NCBI GenBank assembly: GCA_009760885.1
Contig: CM019692.1
Coordinates: forward strand, 54,111,762 to 54,175,761
Direction: 5' to 3'
DNA length: 64,000 bases
Source: Achatina immaculata
Taxonomy: Eukaryota > Mollusca > Gastropoda > Stylommatophora > Achatinidae
Below the pieces are notes generated by a model. That model saw only the letters and a list, made by a program, of their open reading frames with translations. It was not told where the DNA came from and did not search any database. Each line of letters begins with the position of its first letter. The stretch's first letter is position 1. A program made the position numbers and the translations under genes. Positions 45,665-57,704 of the stretch are shown here, piece after piece.

Positions 45665-45854
45665 CTGAAAGAAACAGAATTTTTATTTTAGCTTAAGTAT
45701 GTTCTCTATTGCCACCCCACCTCATACTCTGATGACCCAGCATAATGAGGTCTCTAACGCTTCAGTCCCTACGGCATTTGCTATGGGGCTATATATCCTT
45801 AGATTCTCTGTACCAGTCAGGCAGTAACAACACCACATGAAGAGATTGTACAGT

Positions 45855-46135
45855 GACTGATTGTGTATATAAGACTGAACAATAACTGATTGTGTATATA
45901 AGACTGAACAATAACTGATTGTGTATATAAGACTGAACAATAACTGATTGTGTATATAAGACTGAACAATAACTGATTGTGTATATAAGACTGAACAATA
46001 ACTGATTGGGTATATAAGACTGAACAATAACTGATTGTGTATATAAGATTGAACAATAACTGATTGTGTATATAAGATTGAACAATAACTGATTGTGTAT
46101 ATAAGACTGAACAATAACTGATTGTGTATATAAAG
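45855..46135. repeat. Minisatellite, 29-bp unit
   Basis: About ten highly similar units of ACTGATTGTGTATATAAGAC plus TGAACAATA. High identity between units suggests recent expansion. It starts 190 bp upstream of the transmembrane exon. Confidence 0.95.
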
Positions 46136-46179
46136 GCCGAGTGGGCAGGCGCTGGCGATCACACATCTCCATTATAAAC

Positions 46180-46590
46180 TTTCCCTGGTGTTTATAGTCA
46201 GTTCAATTCCCTTCCACCAATTCTTCATTTTTCTGACAAATACAGTCCATTATTCTGTTTTTCATGCTGCTTGTCAGTTTATTATAATGGGGTGTTTTTG
46301 TTTTTCAAAACAATTTTACTGTTATTATATAATTTTTCCTTGACATCCTCTTTTTTGACTTGGGTTTTCGATGACTATGTTGTTCTCTAACCTCTGTTTT
46401 TACACATGTCAAAAATATTCCAGTTGCCTTTTCTTCATTATTTTAAACCGTATTCCATGTTCTGCAGTTTGCTTCAGAACTTCTACACTTGTTTATTTCA
46501 TGACCAGACATATGTTTAGTCTGTCTCCAAAAGCATATTTCTGTTGCTCCTCATAATCTCTGTGTGTTTCAGCGGGAGCAGTTACAAGCA
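46180..46590 (-). mobile_element. Possible decayed RTE-like fragment
   Basis: The minus strand near 46390-46480 reads LLKQTAEHGIRFKIMKKRQL and EYF, like the LKYFGH block that closes RTE-like RTs. Very degraded. Confidence 0.3.
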
Positions 46591-46620
46591 CACAGAAGCT
46601 TGGGATAATGGTAGCTTACA

Positions 46621-48120
46621 TTCATCATCATCAGTTGCCGTGCCGACTGGCGTTGGCTATTAAGCTTCTCCAGAGTACACGATCCTTCATGCAGGCCATT
46701 ACCTCATTTGGTGATCTCCTCTCACACCATCTCTTCAGACTGTCCAGTATCATTTCTCTCCGTCTTCCCTTGGATCTTCTTCACTATAATTTTCCAGTTG
46801 TTATAAAATTTTCAGTGTCCCTACCCTCTCGTCTCATTGCATGTCCCATGCAAGTACATTGTCTCTCTCTTATTTTATTTTACAAGATTTTTTTTTTTTT
46901 GGTGTCTCTAGCTTTTCTCCTACATTCTCCATCAGTTATTTTTACTGTCCAGTGAATTCACAACATTCTTCTTATAAACCACATATCTACTGCTTACAAT
47001 GATTTTTGTGCAAACTGCCATTGTCCATGATTCACTTCCATATAATAAGATAGGTTAAAATATCGCATTTTATGACTTTTTTCTAACATTCATTGAGAAC
47101 GATATTTTGTATAATATATTTATCATTCTTTGAAGTGCAGTCTTTGCTTGTCCTGTTTCGTTCGTAATTTCTGTTCTGCATTTCCCGTCTGAAGTTATTA
47201 CTGCTCCAATGTAGTTGAATTTTTGCACCTGCTTTAGAATAGTTTCATTTAACTGTATACTGCAATTTGGTGGATGTTCCTTAGATATAACTATAGCCTC
47301 TGTGTTTTTTGATTTTCAAAGTAAGGCCTTTCTGTTCACTTTCTTTGACAACTCTATCCAAGAGATTTCGCAGGTCTTGTTGGTTCCCATCTGTAAGTAC
47401 TGTGTCGTCAGCATACCAAAGATTGTTAATATTGTATCCTCCGACTTTTATACCTGGTTCTGTAAAGATCGTTCTCAGAATATTCTCGCTGAACAGAGAA
47501 AAAAAGGTCTGGAGATAGTACACATCCCTGCCACACTTCTTGTTTTATTGTTTGTTGTTTTACAGTTTTGTTGTCAACTCGAATCGCTGCTTCCTGCTGC
47601 CAGTATAGATGTTTTACAATCCTCAGGTCTTTGCCGTCTATGTTTATGTCTTTAAGAATTGTAATAATCTAATCTTTCTTCACTTTGTCGAATGTCCTGA
47701 TGTAATCAGTGAAGCATAAGTATAGATCTTTCTGTTAGTGTTCGCAAAGTATAAATAGCAGTGTGTGTTCCTTTTCCTTCAACAAATCCGAATTGTTCAT
47801 CTGCTTTTTTCCATTTGTATCTTTTTCCTTGTTCTTCTCACAATTCTCAGAAGTAGCTTTGTTATGTGCCATGAAAGGCTTACAGTCTTGTTGCCCTGAC
47901 TATCCTTTGTACCTGATGTCTTTGGTAGTGTATAAACATGGATTTAAGCAGGTCAAACTTGACATATAACCACTGTTGTAAACGTGGTTCAGTAACTTGG
48001 TTATTATTTTTATTCGTATCTCCTCTAGCGCCTCTATTTCTTCTATTGTTATATTATCAGGCCCAGTCACTTTTCCTTTCTTCATGTGTTTGATGGCATC
48101 TATGCCATTACTTCCCAATG
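46621..48120 (-). mobile_element. RTE-like family B element, diverged minus-strand copy
   Basis: 3' end at 46621 ((CATCAT), CAGTTGCCGTGCCGACTGGC). Reading on the minus strand: MKKGKVTGPDNITIEEIEAL (about 48060), EQFGFVEGKGTHTAIYTLRT-like sequence near 47780, the D of LCFTDYIRTFDKV near 47700, YADDTVLTDGNQQDLRNLLD (about 47400), RVVKESEQKGLTLKIKKHRG, then the usual end. Several frameshifts. It is in the intron between the 48898-49245 and 45477-45664 exons and has the same orientation as the gene. Confidence 0.85.
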
Positions 48121-48578
48121 AAATAACTCTTTGTGTTAAACTGTACCATACCCCTCTATTTACCTTCATTACTAGAACCAGTGTTACCGCAGTCGTCACT
48201 TCTCCTTACATAAAATGACTTACCGTTTCTACAAACTATTTACTATCTTTCGCACAGCCAAATTGCTTTCATTCTGATAATCATTTTACAATCATTCTAA
48301 CAAACTTTTTTGTTCTGATAATAGATTGTCAAATTTTCCTAAGATGTGTTTTATTTAGTTCTTTCAATTAATCATAAAACATATTGTACATAATCACAAT
48401 ACTTAATGTCACAACAATAACACTGTACCAATAGCGCATCGACTAAGACAGGAATGCCAAAGGGCATACAGTTTTACCTACATCTGGTCTACCACGCGGA
48501 CCTTAGGCTAAACTTAGTAAGGCCATTCGCATTCTTGATCTTTCAGCTATACAGTTTATCTCCTGATATAAAGCTCGC
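48121..48578. other. Intron of receptor gene 1
   Basis: 48140-48200 repeats part of the dispersed sequence at 29022-29080 (AACTGTACCATACCCCTCTA...ACCGCAGTCGTCAC). Nothing else. Confidence 0.45.
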
Positions 48579-48685
48579 TCGCTCACTCACTCACTCACTC
48601 ACTCACTCACTCACTCACTCACTCACTCACTCACTCACTCTCCCACACACTCACTCACTCACTCACTCACTGACTCACTCACTCA
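48579..48685. repeat. (CACT)n microsatellite
   Basis: About 25 tandem CTCA/CACT units with a few interruptions. Confidence 0.95.
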
Positions 48686-48897
48686 AAACTGTACCTACAC
48701 AGGTTATAACCAGCATAAGCCAATTAATGGTTATTTTCTGCCAGGCCTCATTCTCCTACAAGCCTGTGGGCTTTATCTTGTTCAACCTAACAGATAATAC
48801 GTCACTGCCCACACCACCATATGCCACAGATAGAACATTTACTGCAATGTCCGCAGGGGAGCCTACTGTCACGATGGGACACATGAGTGATACTGAC

Positions 48898-49245
48898 CTT
48901 CACCAGTTACTGTACATGTTTCAAATTCCCCAGCCTCAAACTGAAAATCCAGGCTACTGTTTGCACCGTTTGATATCCTGAACACGTAAGTTTCAGGTCC
49001 TCCATTGTCTCTACTGAAGATGATCAAAGTGAGCACAGCAAGGGACGGATTCAGCTCTACAGAAGTGACGGAGTACTGGTCCTTGTCCACCTCAGAAGAT
49101 GATGAACCTTGACCTAGTTGTAGACCAAAGTCTGTAGGAACTGGGTACCCGTAGACTTCCAGTGATACCAGGATGTTGCTCCCAGGGTCAAAGTTAAACT
49201 TCTGGTTAATATCACTGGGCACGTGAGATCTGACAGCAGGCGGGC
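48898..49245 (-). CDS. Receptor gene 1: third extracellular, Ig-like domain exon
   Basis: Seen: acceptor CCACTGACTTCCAG above 49245, donor GTCAGT at 48892-48897 (AAG|GTCAGT, minus). Length is 348 bp, phase 1 to 1, 115 codons plus split codons. Sequence resembles the preceding Ig exon: FDPGSNILVSLEVYGYPVPT here against VDPGSDVSFECKVYGNPTAV at 55132-55413; then LAVLTLIIFSRDNGGPETYV. The two canonical cysteines are replaced (VSLEV, ETYVFRI); a single pair-less Cys lies near the end (ETCTV). Ig-like domains without the disulfide are known in adhesion proteins. The exon follows 55132-55413 (junction codon TGC, Cys) and precedes the transmembrane exon (junction GTC, Val). Confidence 0.75.
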
Positions 49246-49343
49246 CTGGAAGTCAGTGGTTTAAATTTTAAAAGAAAAAAGTATTCTCAGTAAGACAGAA
49301 CAAATTAACAAGAACGTAAAATAACAAATATGTGAAACTATCA

Positions 49344-49543
49344 CATTTTCATGACAGAAACTACTTTTTAATGATATATTTGTTAGTTATATGACGCGTC
49401 TTATCATGTGATGAGAGAAGCTTGTTTGTAAGACAGGTGAGCAGCACTAATAAGTGAACGGCTGATAGATTTATTGTTACTGTGATAGTGGATATAACAG
49501 ATGAGGTTTAAATTTCTTCAGTTGTATTTAAAAACATGTCAGA
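49344..49543. repeat. Left 200-bp direct repeat flanking element E
   Basis: From CACATTTTCATGACAGAAAC to AAAAACATGTCAGAA. Its partner is at 51468-51665, same orientation, with roughly 85-90% identity by eye and two small indels. Confidence 0.9.
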
Positions 49544-51450
49544 AAAGAAATCAAGAAAAAATTACTGAACACCAAATCACAACGGCTTAAAGAACGAGTT
49601 TTAAGTAATTATGCACAAAAAGACAAAGAAGTGAAGGAATCATGTCGTCAAGATAAACGTCAATATTATGACAACTTAGCAGAAGCAGCAGAGAAATCAG
49701 CATATACAAATGATATGAAAACCATATACAAAATCACAAAGCAGATGACAGGTAACTTCAACACAAGATGTGAGAGTGCAGTAAGAACACAAAATAGACA
49801 ACTGATCAGTGGAGAAAGAGAAAAAGTTGAAAGATGGAGGGAACACTTTAACACCCTACTAAACAGAACACAAGCAGCACAAACAATAGACATACCTGAA
49901 GCAAAAACGGAACTAAACATCAATACAGGACCAACAACAATAAGTGAAGTAAAGGAGGCGATAAAGAAGCGAAAATCAGACAGGGCACCAGGTGAAGATG
50001 AAGTGACTGCTGAGATGTTGAAAGCAGAAGAAACAGAAACACCAAAACAACTTTGCCGGATATTACAACAAATTTGGGATTTAGAAAAAGCCCCAGAGGA
50101 GTGGAAAACTGGTCTTATAGTAAAACTACCAAAGAAGGGTGTCCTCAGAGATTGCGGGAACTGGAGAGGCATTACTCTACTGCCTCTCACCAGTAAAGCA
50201 TTTTGCAGAATAATCATCAACAGAATTGTACCAACACTTGAGGAAAAACTTCGGAAAGAGCAGGCAGGATTTAGGAAAGGAAGATCATGCATAGACCACA
50301 TATTTGTACTTAGACAAATATTAGAACAGGCAAATGAGTGGCATAGCACAACATATGCATTATTCATAGATTTTGAGAAAGCCTTTGACAGTGTCAACAG
50401 AGATGCACTGTGGAAAATCCTAAGATGGCATGGCCTCCCCCATAAAATAGTTAATGTAATCAAAGCCCTATACGAGGGTTTTCAGTGCAAAGTTATCTGT
50501 GGAGAACATACCTCCAGCAGCTTTAGGGTACAAACAGGAGTGAAACAGGGATGTGTACTATCACCAACATTATTTATCTTGGCAGTAGACTGGTTAATGA
50601 AGGAGGCAACATCAGACAAACGCAGAGGATTACAATGGACCCTTGACACAGTGCTGGAGGACCTTGACTTTGCGGACGACATTTGTCTATTATCAAGCAG
50701 TCACAAAGATATGCAAGATAAAATAAACAAGCTAACTCAGAATGCAAACAACATAGGACTAAATATCAACGTAGGAAAAACAAAGTTAATGAAGCAAAAT
50801 GTGAACAACAGAAATGTATTCAGAGTAGATAACAAGTTAGTGGAGGAGGTCAACGAATTGGTATACCTTGGCAGCAGAGTAGTAGAAAATGGAGACAGCA
50901 CAGAGGACATCAACAGCAGACTTACTAGAGCAAACCAGGCTTTTGCAATGCTGCAGACTATATGGAAATAAAAAAAAACTAAGCATAAATATGAAAATCA
51001 GGATATTTAAGAGTAATGTTCTAAGTGTACTACTCTATGGAAGCGAATGCTGGAAAATCACCAAAACCATAGAAAACAAGTTGAATTCTTTCTAGACTAA
51101 ATGTTTACGAAGAATTAGAAAAATATTTTGGCCAAACACTATAAGAAATAACATCTTATTAGCAGAAATGCAGATGAAACCACTGACAACAATTATTGAG
51201 GAAAGACGATGGCGATGGTTGGGACATGTGCTCCGAATGACTGACAACTCACTACCAAAAATAGCACTAAGATGGACACCACAGGGGAACAGAAGTAAGG
51301 GTAGACCAAAAGAGACATGGAGAAGAACAACAGAAAGGATGTTGAGCAATAGAGGGCTTACCTGGGCAAGAGCAGAAAAAAAGGCGAAGGACAGGCATTT
51401 GTGGAAAACCCTTGCGGAAGCCCCATGTGCCCTGGGCACTTAAGGTTCAG
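49544..51450 (+). mobile_element. RTE-like element E, 5'-truncated, nearly intact RT
   Basis: Begins in the endonuclease-RT linker (RLKERVLSNYAQKDKEVKES) and carries a 446-codon frame (49631-50971): RKSDRAPGEDEVTAEMLKAE, LPKKGVLRDCGNWRGITLLP, KEQAGFRKGRSCIDHIFVLR, LFIDFEKAFDSVNRDALWKI (catalytic Asp), TGVKQGCVLSPTLF, LDFADDICLLSSS (catalytic pair) and NVGKTKLMK. A frameshift in an A8 run at about 50970 and one TAG near 51093 (NSF*TKC) separate the closing part, LYGSECWKITKTIENKLNSF and RRWRWLGHVLRMTDNSLPKI, SKGRPKETWRRTTERML. Ends in (GA)n. It supplies the 3' end used by the derivative at 27468-28110. Confidence 0.9.
49631..50971 (+). pseudogene. Reverse transcriptase ORF of element E
   Basis: 446 codons without a stop, all RT blocks present (see element E). 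Only a single-base slip in a poly-A run and one nonsense codon downstream separate it from the C-terminal region. The endonuclease is missing, so the copy cannot move on its own. Confidence 0.85.
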
Positions 51451-51467
51451 AGAGACAGAGAGAGAAC

Positions 51468-51665
51468 ATTTTCATGACAGAAACAACTTGTTAATGATAT
51501 ATTTGTTAGTTGTATGACGCGTCTTATCATGTGAAAAAAGCAAGTTTGTTAGACATATGAGCAGCACTAATAAGTGAACGGCTGCTAGATTTATTGTTAC
51601 TGTGATAGTGGGTACAACAGATGAGGCATACATTTCTTCAGTTGTATTTAAAAACATGTCAGAAC
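51468..51665. repeat. Right 200-bp direct repeat flanking element E
   Basis: Partner of 49344-49543: AACATTTTCATGACAGAAAC ... TATTTAAAAACATGTCAGAA. Shares GTATGACGCGTCTTATCATG and GAGCAGCACTAATAAGTGAA. Confidence 0.9.
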
Positions 51666-51779
51666 TAGATTGCTCAGTTTCTATGAAAAGACTACAACAC
51701 CTCTACCAAAGGCAGACATTTACAGACACTTACAAGATTGAGAAGCACATCGACCACCAAAGAGAACTTTGCTAATCTT

Positions 51780-52235
51780 CACCCTTGACCCTGGCTAATT
51801 CACTTTTAACCCTGGCTAATTCACTCTTGACCCTGGCTAATTCACCCTTACACTGGCTAAGTCATTCTTAACCCTGGCTAATTCACTCTTAACCATGGCT
51901 AATTAACTCTTGACCTGGCTAATTACGTCTTGACTTTGACTCATTCACTCTTGATCCTGGCTAATTCACTCTTGACCCTGTCGAATTCACTCTTGACCCT
52001 GGCTAATTCACTCTTGACTATGGCTAATTCACTCTCTACCCTGACTTATTCACTCTTGATCCTCGCTAATTCACTCTTGACTCTGAGTAATTCACTATTG
52101 ACCATGGCTAACTCACTCTTGACCCTGGCTAATTCACTCTTGACCCTGACTTATTCATTCTTGATCTTGGCTAATTTACTCTTGACCCTGGCTAATTCAC
52201 TCTTGACCCTGGCTAATTCATTCTTGACCCTGTCT
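51780..52235. repeat. Minisatellite, 21-bp unit
   Basis: About 21 units of CTGGCTAATTCACTCTTGAC plus C. The plus-strand open frame (LANSLLT repeats) is a consequence of the 21-bp period. Confidence 0.95.
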
Positions 52236-53544
52236 TAAATCTAGCTTAACTCCACTCTTAAGCTCAAAAAGGAAAGCAACAAAAGATAACTTTCCAGCGG
52301 AAATACTAAAGAAAATATACATTCTCTTCTGCCATATCTCCACAAGCTCCTCATCTAGCACTGAAAAGGGGGGAGAGGAGGGAGGAGAAAGGGCATCGAT
52401 TCCTCCACTCTTGACCTCAGAGTGAAGTTGTCATCACTTTAATATCCCTGGGATAATCTCCAGGTCAAGGATACAAGACTGTCGCTGCGGGGAGGTTTGA
52501 AAACATCATACACAAAAAAGAATGAAAGAAGACATGACAGTTAGGGTCGGGATGAAGCTGGCGAGCAAGGCTGAAGCGAGAAAAGAAAACAAGTATTACT
52601 ATTCTGAAGATGATGAACTCTGCCTAGTTCATTCTACGCCTTCGAGGTGTTGAAGTATTGCTCTAGAAGATCTCTAGCAAGCCTTGTATTTCTAATCGGC
52701 CAAGGTTAGTTCCTTCACTTACTTCAGAGACAGACATTCACCCTGAAAAGTTAAACTTCGTGGAGACCTGACTTTGGCCTTGGTTAGTCAAATTTCTTCG
52801 ATTTATGGTCAGGTAAACGTCCACTTCACACTGGCGATTGATCTTTGATTTTCATGATTCAGATTTAGAGAACATTTCCTTTTTTTTTAAATTTTTGCTT
52901 CGATACATATTTCATCAGTTATATTCGCTCAAGTTTTATGACAAATAGATTTGCCTTCTTTGGAAGATCTGTGTACTGACTTACATTTATATTAGGACAC
53001 AAGACTGTACCAGCCAAGAGAGGTGCTATGATACTTGGCTAATGCACAAAAGCTGACATCTGCCTGCTTCAAAACCATCTCCTTGGACTAAAATATAACA
53101 GTTGATAAAACAGTGAGAGAAAAGTATTTGTTATTGTCGGTATTTTTCTTGCAGCTAAGTGTGAAGATCATGTCACTGATTGGTCGCCTAGACATAACAC
53201 CACGCTGTGACTGGGGCAGTGCTCGCTCTGCTAGTTTCTGCTGTAGCTTCAGGATAACCTAAGCCATGGTCTAACTTGTTACACTTAACAGTGATAGCCC
53301 TCTACGGGCAGAACACAATGCAAATGTGTACTACAAGAATTTAAATTTAGAGGAGAATTAATGAATAATGAACGAATTAGGAAACATATTGTAAAAATAT
53401 TAGAAGGTAGAATTCATGAACATTGCGTCTCTTCCTCAAAACGCTGGCGATCATGACTCTGTCTTAGGTGACCTTTGATATTCCAATCATTTCAAATCCT
53501 GTTCTTTCCCTCTTTTTATCTGGTCAGTTCACCGAGATTTTTGT
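52236..53544. other. Intron of receptor gene 1, nothing recognised
   Basis: About 1.3 kb without repeats, domains or splice-framed frames that I could support on either strand. Confidence 0.45.
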
Positions 53545-54190
53545 TCGTTCCTTCGGCTTCTTTCTTTGTCTTATTTACTTCAGTTTTCCAGTGGTTACGA
53601 AGATCTCTGTTGCCTTCTTTCTTTGTCTTATTTACTTTAGTTCTCCAGTGGTTACGAAGATCTCTGTTGTCTTCTTTCTTTGTCTTATTTACTTTAGTTC
53701 TCCAGTGGTTACGGAGATCTCTGTTGCCTTCTTTCTTTGTCTTATTTACTTTAGTTCTCAAGTGGTTACGAAGATCTCTGTTGCCTTCTTTCTTTGTCTT
53801 ATTTACTTTAGTTCTCCAGTGGTTACGAAGATCTCTGTTGTCTTCTTTCTTTGTCTTATTTACTTCAGTTTTCCAGTGGTTACGAAGATCTCTGCTGTCT
53901 TCTTTCTTTGTCTTATTTACTTTAGTTCTCCAGTGGTTACGAAGATCTCTGCTGTCTTCTTTCTTTGTCTTATTTACTTTAGTTCTCCAGTGGTTACGAA
54001 GATCTCTGTTGCCTTCTTTCTTTGTCTTATTTACTTTAGTTCTCCAGTGGTTACGAAGATCTCTGTTGTCTTCTTTCTTTGTCTTATTTACTTCAGTTCT
54101 CCAGTGGTTACGAAGATCTCTGTTGCCTTCTTTCTTTGTCTTATTTACTTCAGTTCTCCAGTGGTTACGAAGATCTCTGTTGTCTTCTGT
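53545..54190. repeat. Minisatellite, 57-bp unit
   Basis: About 11 highly similar units: TTCTTTCTTTGTCTTATTTA, then CTTTAGTTCTCCAGTGGTTA, then CGAAGATCTCTGTTGTC. 57 is divisible by three, so all three plus frames and one minus frame are long and open (19-residue repeats such as FFLCLIYFSSPVVTKISV or, on the minus strand, NKTKKEGNRDLRNHWRTKV). No unique flanking domain; not called a gene. Confidence 0.95.
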
Positions 54191-54434
54191 GGCTTAAGAT
54201 TTGAACTTGTTTCCATTGTTCTCCCACGTCTCTGAGACTTCATCGTTAGAAAGCAAAAAATTAGAATTCAAATCTCACCTGAGGGGACATTTCAAGATAA
54301 ACTAGCAAAGTGCAACAAAGTAACAGATTAGTGGACAACATGAAGAGATGAACTTAAAGGAACTTGATCATTTTTAACATAAAACCAAGAGGCAGAGTTA
54401 AATGAATATACTCAATCAGTCTCTAGGAAACTGT

Positions 54435-54465
<31 letters not shown>

Positions 54466-55131
54466 CGCTGAAATGTATAATATCATGTTATTAAACTGTT
54501 TCAGTTAGCAGTCTTACCATCACTTACTGTCCTTTTCTTCACTCTTTTCTTTAGTTAAACGCAGCCACCAGCCAATCGACAATGTCTGCTTCTACCGACC
54601 ATATAAATTTATGTTCTTACAGAACTACCTTCTTTGAGAGATGATGATGATAATTTCAAGTCCCTGCTGATCTGTGGAGCTAGTTTTTCTGTAGTTTCTG
54701 TCTTGTGATAAAAAGTGATGTTATTTTCTTTTCCTTTGCTGGACCACCAGGCCGAGGTTGACTTTATCCTCATCGTTGTTGATCTCAGATAATTTTACAG
54801 GTCTCTTGTTCAGAGAATGACAATGTTTAAAGTAATAAGAATTAGCCAGATCTTTATGTCTATGGGTAGCAGAGAAATCTGGGAAGGTAAAGCGGCCAGG
54901 CGTGATGCTGACCACATCATACTTTCATATGCCAAAGGACATGGAAAAAACGGGCCTAACAACGTGTTCCCCAACATGCCTTAATGGCGTGGAAACGAGA
55001 ATTTTACCTTACCTTTATGTCAAAAGCAACTTCGAAATTACGTGAAAAGTTACAGCTACTGACAAAATTAACCTGATGTTTTATAGAAAGTTCACAGTTA
55101 GATCTGAATCAGTAAGAAATGATAATCTTAC
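54191..55131. other. Intron of receptor gene 1
   Basis: 54433-54465 is a (GAT)n microsatellite. A minus-strand frame at 54721-54915 (ITPGRFTFPDFSATHRHKDL...) looks like coding sequence of an unidentified element, but I could not place it. Confidence 0.4.
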
Positions 55132-55413
55132 ACCTGACATTGACGTCCACGTGTGCCTGACGACCTCCAGGTGTAGAACCAAATCCACTGACCCCCTTAC
55201 ACGTGTACCTGCCCGAGTCCTCACACTGAACTTTAGCGAGGGTAGTCAGTAAAAGATCAGTGTCAGATCTTTCTTCTTGGATTCTTCCTAACCCAGTCCC
55301 GACCAACACGGCCACAGCTGTCGGGTTCCCGTACACCTTACACTCAAAGCTGACGTCAGATCCTGGGTCAACCGTGATCGACCTTGACCCGTTCACGCTG
55401 AAACGTACAACTC
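55132..55413 (-). CDS. Receptor gene 1: second extracellular domain, Ig C2/I-type
   Basis: Seen: acceptor GTATGTTTTATTACAG above 55413, donor GTAAGA at 55126-55131 (minus). Length is 282 bp, phase 1 to 1, the usual form of an Ig exon. The Ig signature is clear: ITVDPGSDVSFECKVYGNPT (B strand with first Cys) and CEDSGRYTCKGVSGFGSTPG (the D-x-G-x-Y-x-C F strand with second Cys). The C-strand Trp is missing (AVAVLVG). It joins either alternative exon upstream (junction CGA, Arg) and 48898-49245 downstream (TGC, Cys). An extra Cys precedes the DSG motif (KVQCEDSG). Confidence 0.87.
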
Positions 55414-55539
55414 CTGTAATAAAACATACAATTTATATCCGAGAATCATGAAACATAGTTGCAAGATTGTTTAAGAGCAAAATAAACTAAAAAAGGTGTT
55501 TCTGTATGTGATTTAAATTCGTCTGAGATACTAATGCAG

Positions 55540-55715
55540 GTCTGTGGTATTGTTATATTGATAGGGTGAGTGTCTGTGCTAATGTTATAGTGAGAGGGTT
55601 AGTGTCAGTTTTATTATTATAGTGACAGGATGAGTGTATATGATGTTATTATAATGACACAGTGAGTGTATATAGTATTATTATAATGAGGAGGTGTATA
55701 TATGGTATTACTATA
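55540..55715. repeat. Minisatellite, ~32-bp unit, left part
   Basis: Irregular units of GTATATGGTATTATTATAGT and GAGAGGGTGAGT. Continues after the RTE fragment at 56165-56800. Confidence 0.85.
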
Positions 55716-56160
55716 CAAAGAAGGGATTTTTAAAGGCATGCATCTTTCCCACCGCAACATATGCCTGTGAGACCTGGACACTTAACAAATCACCTAAAAA
55801 ACACATAAACGCCTTTGAATGTAAATGCTACAGAAGAGTTCTTCAAATATCATGGACACAAAAAAGAACAAATATATCTATACTACAACAACTTAATATT
55901 TAAGAAGGCTGTCTAGTAAAGAGTATTAAACAGAGAGAACACATTAAACGTCATGATAATCTAGAGAAAACCGTCTTGGAAGGGTACATAATGGGAAAAA
56001 GAAAGAGAGGAATACCAAGGCGAAGGTGACTGCAAGACATCACTGATGATCTGCAAATGGATCCATCAGCAGCAGGGCATCTTGCTCACAACCGTGAGGC
56101 CTACAGGAGTGCTGTTAGGGAGGCAAAGTTCCGCAATGGACATGCAAATGGATGAATGAA
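55716..56160 (+). mobile_element. RTE-like family C, 3' fragment inserted in a minisatellite
   Basis: FLKACIFPTATYACETWTLN, KSPKKHINAFECKCYRRVLQ, ISWTQKRTN, then a stop-containing EGCLVKSIKQ..., GKRKRGIPRRR, LQDITDDLQMDPSAAGHLAH, ending (GAATGAAT). The 32-bp repeats resume on the far side. Confidence 0.88.
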
Positions 56161-56164
56161 TGAA

Positions 56165-56800
56165 GGTTGAGTGTATATGGTATTATTATAATGAAGATGT
56201 GTGTATATGGTATTACTATAGTGAGAAGGTGAGAGGATATGGTATTAATATAGTGAGGATGTGAGTGTCTAGAGAATTATTATAGTGAAAAGGCGAGTGT
56301 ATATAGTATTATTATAGTGAGAAGGTGAGTGACTAGACTATTACTATAGTGAGAATTTGAGTATATAGAGTATTATTATAGTGAGAAGGTGAGTGTCTAG
56401 AGTATTATTATAGTGAGAAGGTGAGTGTCTAGAGTATTATTATAGTGAGAAGGTGAGTTTCTAGAGTATTATTATGGTTAGAAGCTGAGTGTATATAGTA
56501 TTAGTATAGTGACTCAGTTAGTGTCTATGGTAGTATTATAGTAAGGAGGTGAGTATCTATGGTATTAATGTAATGAGAGTGTGTGTATGGTTTTATTATA
56601 GTGGAAGCTTGAATGTCATTATTATTATTATACTGACGGAGTGAGTTTCTATGGTATTATTATAGTAGTGGGGGTAGTGTTAATGGTATTATTACAGTGG
56701 AATAATGAGTATTTATGGTATTATTTTAATGAGACGGTAAGCGTCAAGATATTAGTATACTGAGAAGGTGAGTGTCTATGTTATTATTATATACTGTTAA
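56165..56800. repeat. Minisatellite, ~32-bp unit, right part
   Basis: About 19 units of AGTATTATTATAGTGAGAAG plus GTGAGTGTCTAG. Best conserved around 56290-56460 and decayed towards 56790. Confidence 0.9.
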
Positions 56801-56924
56801 AAAAAAAAAAAGAAATCCAATACTCCTGTAATCGTAATGGACACCAAATTTCAAACTTCTATCAAAAGTTATTTTACGAATTAATATTTCAGTCTTGGAA
56901 TGAAGAAATTTTAAGACTACAACT

Positions 56925-57090
56925 GACATTCAAGACCTTTCACCTCTTTATACTAAAGACCCTTTTACATCAGTATACTAAATATCCTTTACCTCACTAT
57001 GCTAAAGACTCTTTACCTCACTATACTAAAGATCTTTTAATTCACTATACTAAGACCCTTTACCTCACTATACTAAAAGCCCTTTACTCC
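56925..57090. repeat. Short minisatellite, ~25-bp unit
   Basis: Units of CCTTTACCTCACTATACTAA plus AGAC; also present at 58680-58735 at the start of the second duplication unit. Confidence 0.85.
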
Positions 57091-57507
57091 AATTACATTC
57101 ATTCGTTCTACCCATATTTATCTTGGTTTGTCAACTATTCTGTGTTTCTCCTGCCCCCTTCTTCCTCCTATTCTTTACTTCCAAACAGTCAGACTTGTAT
57201 CACATCCCAGGACTCTCCATATAAATATTCACAGATTTCACAGCACGCAGTCTCAGGCAAGTATCAAACAACTTATAGCTGAGTGCTCTTTTTTATATAC
57301 CATACAATCAAATCTCCCAGTTTTCCTATTTCTTTGTCCTGAATGTTTTTGTTTCAGTAAAGCACTAACCGAAATGTTTACAACTGTGTGGTCGTTAACG
57401 AAATGAATAAAGCTGTTTCTACTTTTTAAAAAGTCTAATATTTTGTCACAAGTAAGGCATTGTCTAACCTTTACTACATAGTACTACAAATGTAATAATA
57501 AACTTAC

Positions 57508-57670
57508 GTGGATTTTGTCCTGAGCCATTTGTAAACTGGGTGTCTATTACAGGAGACCATCTTATGTTCATAGTGTCAGTCGTATTTGACATAAGATTGT
57601 TGGTCGGAATGTTGATCCTACACGTGAAGATATCTCCCTCAATGGTCATGCTACCGGACCTATACCAGTT
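57508..57670 (-). CDS. Receptor gene 1: second half of first domain, alternative exon b
   Basis: Seen: acceptor CTTAGTTTATGTTTTACAG above 57670, donor GTAAGT at 57502-57507 (minus). Length is 163 bp, phase 0 to 1, 54 codons: NWYRSGSMTIEGDIFTCRIN continuing to NGSGQNP. The EGDIFTC block looks like an F strand; NTTD is a sequon. It is nearly identical to exon a (59161-59323). Because each copy starts in phase 0 and ends in phase 1, including both would shift the frame. They must be alternatives, or one is unused. Upstream partner 63291-63439 ends in phase 0; downstream partner 55132-55413 starts in phase 1. Confidence 0.75.
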
Positions 57671-57704
57671 CTGTAAAACATAAACTAAGATGTCAGTCCT
57701 CTTC

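Noticed and set aside
53468..54235. 255- and 240-codon hydrophobic repeat frames and the basic minus-strand NKTKKE frame
   Set aside because: The 57-bp period keeps several frames open at once. Membrane-like composition is an accident of CTT-rich DNA.
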